A DNA stretch of 64,000 bases from Atopsyche davidsoni (taxonomy: Eukaryota > Arthropoda > Insecta > Trichoptera > Hydrobiosidae), in the NCBI GenBank assembly GCA_022113835.1, contig JAILWY010000026.1:7095001-7159000 (forward strand), given 5' to 3'. The translations under genes and the position numbers were made by a program. Below the pieces are notes generated by a model. That model was not told where the DNA came from and did not search any database. It saw nothing but the letters and a program-made list of their open reading frames with translations. Each line of letters starts with the position of its first letter. The first letter of the stretch is position 1. Positions 61,926-64,000 of this stretch are shown one piece after another.

Positions 61926-63329
61926 TCCACTCGCCGCGACTTTGGCCTCCTTTCGCCGCTCGCCGCTGATTCACGGCTCACTCCACTCTCTACCCGCCTC
62001 TCCGTACTCCGACCGTAGCCTTCCCTCCCCTCGCATTTCTTCACTTCGGCTCTGCTCGCGTCACGCGCGATTCAAATGTCCGTACCCATTGACGCTGGGG
62101 TTCTCCGAGTGCGTTAATATTGCGCTTCGATGACATTGCTTCAAATGAAAGTAGAATTTAGATTTATTTTAAAACTTTTAAGTTCGATTCACGATAAAAA
62201 CTATAAACCTGGTATTTTGAACGTACCGAAGTACGTAAAAAGTCTTTCTCTAAAACACTCAATCAATTAACACACATAACCGCCCGTTGTTAAATACTGT
62301 TATTGTACAAAAATGCGCCGCCGTCGGTTTGGCGCGAGTTTACCGGGAATTAGCACAATCGCCTAATCTAGCGATCTAGATCGAGTGGAAGTCACCGGAG
62401 CCCGCATGGGATTAGAGTTGTCCTGAGGTACTTTCGTGATAGCACAACTAGGCCAGCGATAGGAGAATCCCGCGCGCGGGAAGTACGCGCCCAGAATTTA
62501 TAATACCTGTTGAATACTAAAACAATACCATCACTTACCGAAACGCTAAATCTATTAATTTTCATTTGCTTCGATAACCTAGTCTTTCGTATCAGTGTCA
62601 CCTTTCCTCGCGTCTCCATTGACATTATCCTATAAATGGTCATCGTGTCGCAACTTTGCACAATCTGCCTTATGATTTCATTTTCACTACCAAATATAAC
62701 GAAAAGATTAATCGGTGACTCCTCAGCAGATAATCTTTTTTCGTCGACTTAATGCAATACAAGCTTCTTTGAAAAGAGAGTTCTGGGGTTTTTCCAAAAA
62801 GTCATACTCAAGCAATCTCAGATTTTATTTGTATGAATGGCGAGGTACGAAAACATCTATGCAACGTTAATACCTCAGTAATAGCTTATGCTATAGTCAG
62901 ATTTGTTTTAAGAAATATGTGTTATTTGTCTATTGTGTTTGTTTTGTGGGAATCTTTGCATAATTTGTTTTTCTTTATCCAAGATTCACTTAATCACGTT
63001 ATAAATTAGCTACTAAAATTCAATATGATTGGCTTTGGATACAAAATTAAATTAGATAATAAAAAAATATATGTTTCGATAAATATGTAACGCGTTATTA
63101 CCTTGAACGTTTTTAGGTCAAAGGCGTTACCGAGCGCAGTGTTTTCGAAATCGGCTTTCATGTCTTCTTTGAATTTTATACGATATGCGAAAAAATATCC
63201 TCGTATCCTGGTAAAAGTAGTTAAACCGCAATCGCTGATAAATACCGAAAAGCACTGTTATCTATAAAAATACTTAAAATGCGATTATTTTAACATTGTG
63301 GTTATTTGAAATGGGATCAAATGCGTGTT

Positions 63330-63490
63330 TTCTAGGTCAGCCGGCGCGGCTCTGATAATCTGAAGTTGGCGTTACACTCGCATCAGGGTTTCCGTGGACT
63401 GCTCGGGTGGCTCCCACGTGGCCTTTCAAGGCTTTACCCACGCCCGTGGAGCTTGGAGGAAAACCTCGTCGCCTGTCCTAGCATCCTCTC
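63330..63490. other. Unassigned GC-rich patch near the window end
   Basis: A 160-bp GC patch bounded by AT-rich DNA. One + strand frame is open for about 40 codons but has no recognised family and no flanking splice sites that convince me. It could be a transposon remnant or a regulatory element. Confidence 0.3.
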
Positions 63491-64000
63491 TAATTGAAAA
63501 CAACATAACTGTGTTAAACTGACATCTCATAAACATTTTCTCGATACATCTATTTGTTATATAAAATGTAATTCATAAAAATCGTGAGCATAAGTTATTG
63601 AGTATATTTGCAACAAAAAATATATATAATGATGGGTTTTTTTTAATTTTGAGGTAAATAATACTGTCTGCAGATGAATTTTTCAATACACAGTAGTTAT
63701 TTTTTTGTATAATGTTTCTTTGTATCAGTACAACATATGAATAAATTATAAGACTTTTTTCAGAAGTACTCGTAGTAAATATCTCTTTGTTGCATTAGAG
63801 ATGAAATTCTCATCTGTATTTGGTTGATACTTCATATTTCGATTAATCATTGACGTATGTATTTATACATATTTTGTTCAAACCTTTGGATGTGATTTTA
63901 AATTTTTTTAAATGTTGATGATAAACTATTTACATCCTAATGCTTTTCAAATCGCCTTCAAATAAAAATGTTGTGTTGCTAGTTGTAAATACAAACGAAC

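Larger units (their letters stand above)
55700..62600. promoter_or_regulatory. Extended GC/CpG-enriched intronic block
   Basis: Sub-blocks at 55.77-56.15, 56.56-56.88, 57.24-58.43, 59.14-59.40, 59.82-60.26, 60.36-62.13 and 62.39-62.50 kb are CpG-rich and low in simple repeats, with AT-rich gaps between. No open frame resembles a protein. This is the densest such block in the window and looks like a cluster of cis-regulatory elements of EcR. A second promoter inside it cannot be excluded. Confidence 0.4.
45995..64000 (+). other. EcR: EcR-B1 first intron, 5' part (continues beyond the window)
   Basis: From the B1 donor to the window end I find no sequence resembling the EcR common exon or the zinc-finger DNA-binding exons (no CEGCKGFFRR-type coding stretch on the + strand), so the intron is at least 18 kb. 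It holds many GC/CpG islands: 46.42-46.80, 47.58-47.83, 48.48-48.65, 50.22-50.50, 51.33-51.50, 51.98-52.20, 53.08-53.38, 53.95-54.12, 54.80-55.18 and 55.77-56.15 kb, then nearly continuous to 62.6 kb. Long introns rich in enhancers are usual for this gene. The exon search was by eye. Confidence 0.8.

Noticed and set aside
63114..63339. Two TAGGTCA nuclear-receptor half-sites (63114 and 63333)
   Set aside because: About eight such 7-mers are expected on both strands in 64 kb, and the upstream flanks match the HR3/E75 consensus only partly.

Overview
The window is eukaryotic genomic DNA, almost certainly from a moth or butterfly (Lepidoptera). It is AT-rich, has no operon-like gene packing, and carries one recognisable protein-coding exon. 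That exon, at 45673-45994 on the + strand, encodes the isoform-specific N-terminus of ecdysone receptor isoform B1 (EcR-B1). It starts [17 protein letters not shown], contains [14 protein letters not shown] and TPKSEN blocks in the order known from lepidopteran EcR-B1 proteins, and ends in a phase-1 splice donor (TCAG|GTATAC). The shared DNA-binding-domain and ligand-binding-domain exons are not seen before the window ends, so the B1 intron is at least 18 kb. The EcR-A-specific exon is not seen either; by analogy with the fly gene it should lie to the left of the window.

Layout: 1-44.6 kb is AT-rich non-coding DNA with scattered GC/CpG-rich islands of 0.1-1 kb, simple repeats, one tRNA-like SINE or tRNA pseudogene (19.0 kb), and an island-poor AT-rich stretch from about 30.9 to 42.5 kb. 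From 44.7 to 45.67 kb is a very GC-rich promoter/leader region with a long G-rich tract and several upstream ORFs, followed by the B1 exon. From 46 to 64 kb is the B1 intron, with dense GC islands, most continuous from about 55.7 to 62.6 kb.

The most interesting signal is in the non-coding left half. At 6903|6904 and 23452|23453 there are two textbook recursive-splicing (ratchet-point) sites: a long pyrimidine tract running directly into CAG|GTAAGT, both in the EcR orientation. Each is followed within 54-71 nt by a second consensus 5' splice site, which is the architecture of a recursive-splicing (RS) exon. I infer that these subdivide a very long upstream EcR intron, presumably that of the A-type transcript, and that a long pre-mRNA crosses this window and runs over the B1 promoter.

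No other protein-coding gene, rRNA, intact tRNA, CRISPR array or full-length transposon could be supported. The many stop-free stretches in the GC-rich islands lack recognisable homology, mostly lack convincing starts, and look like composition effects.
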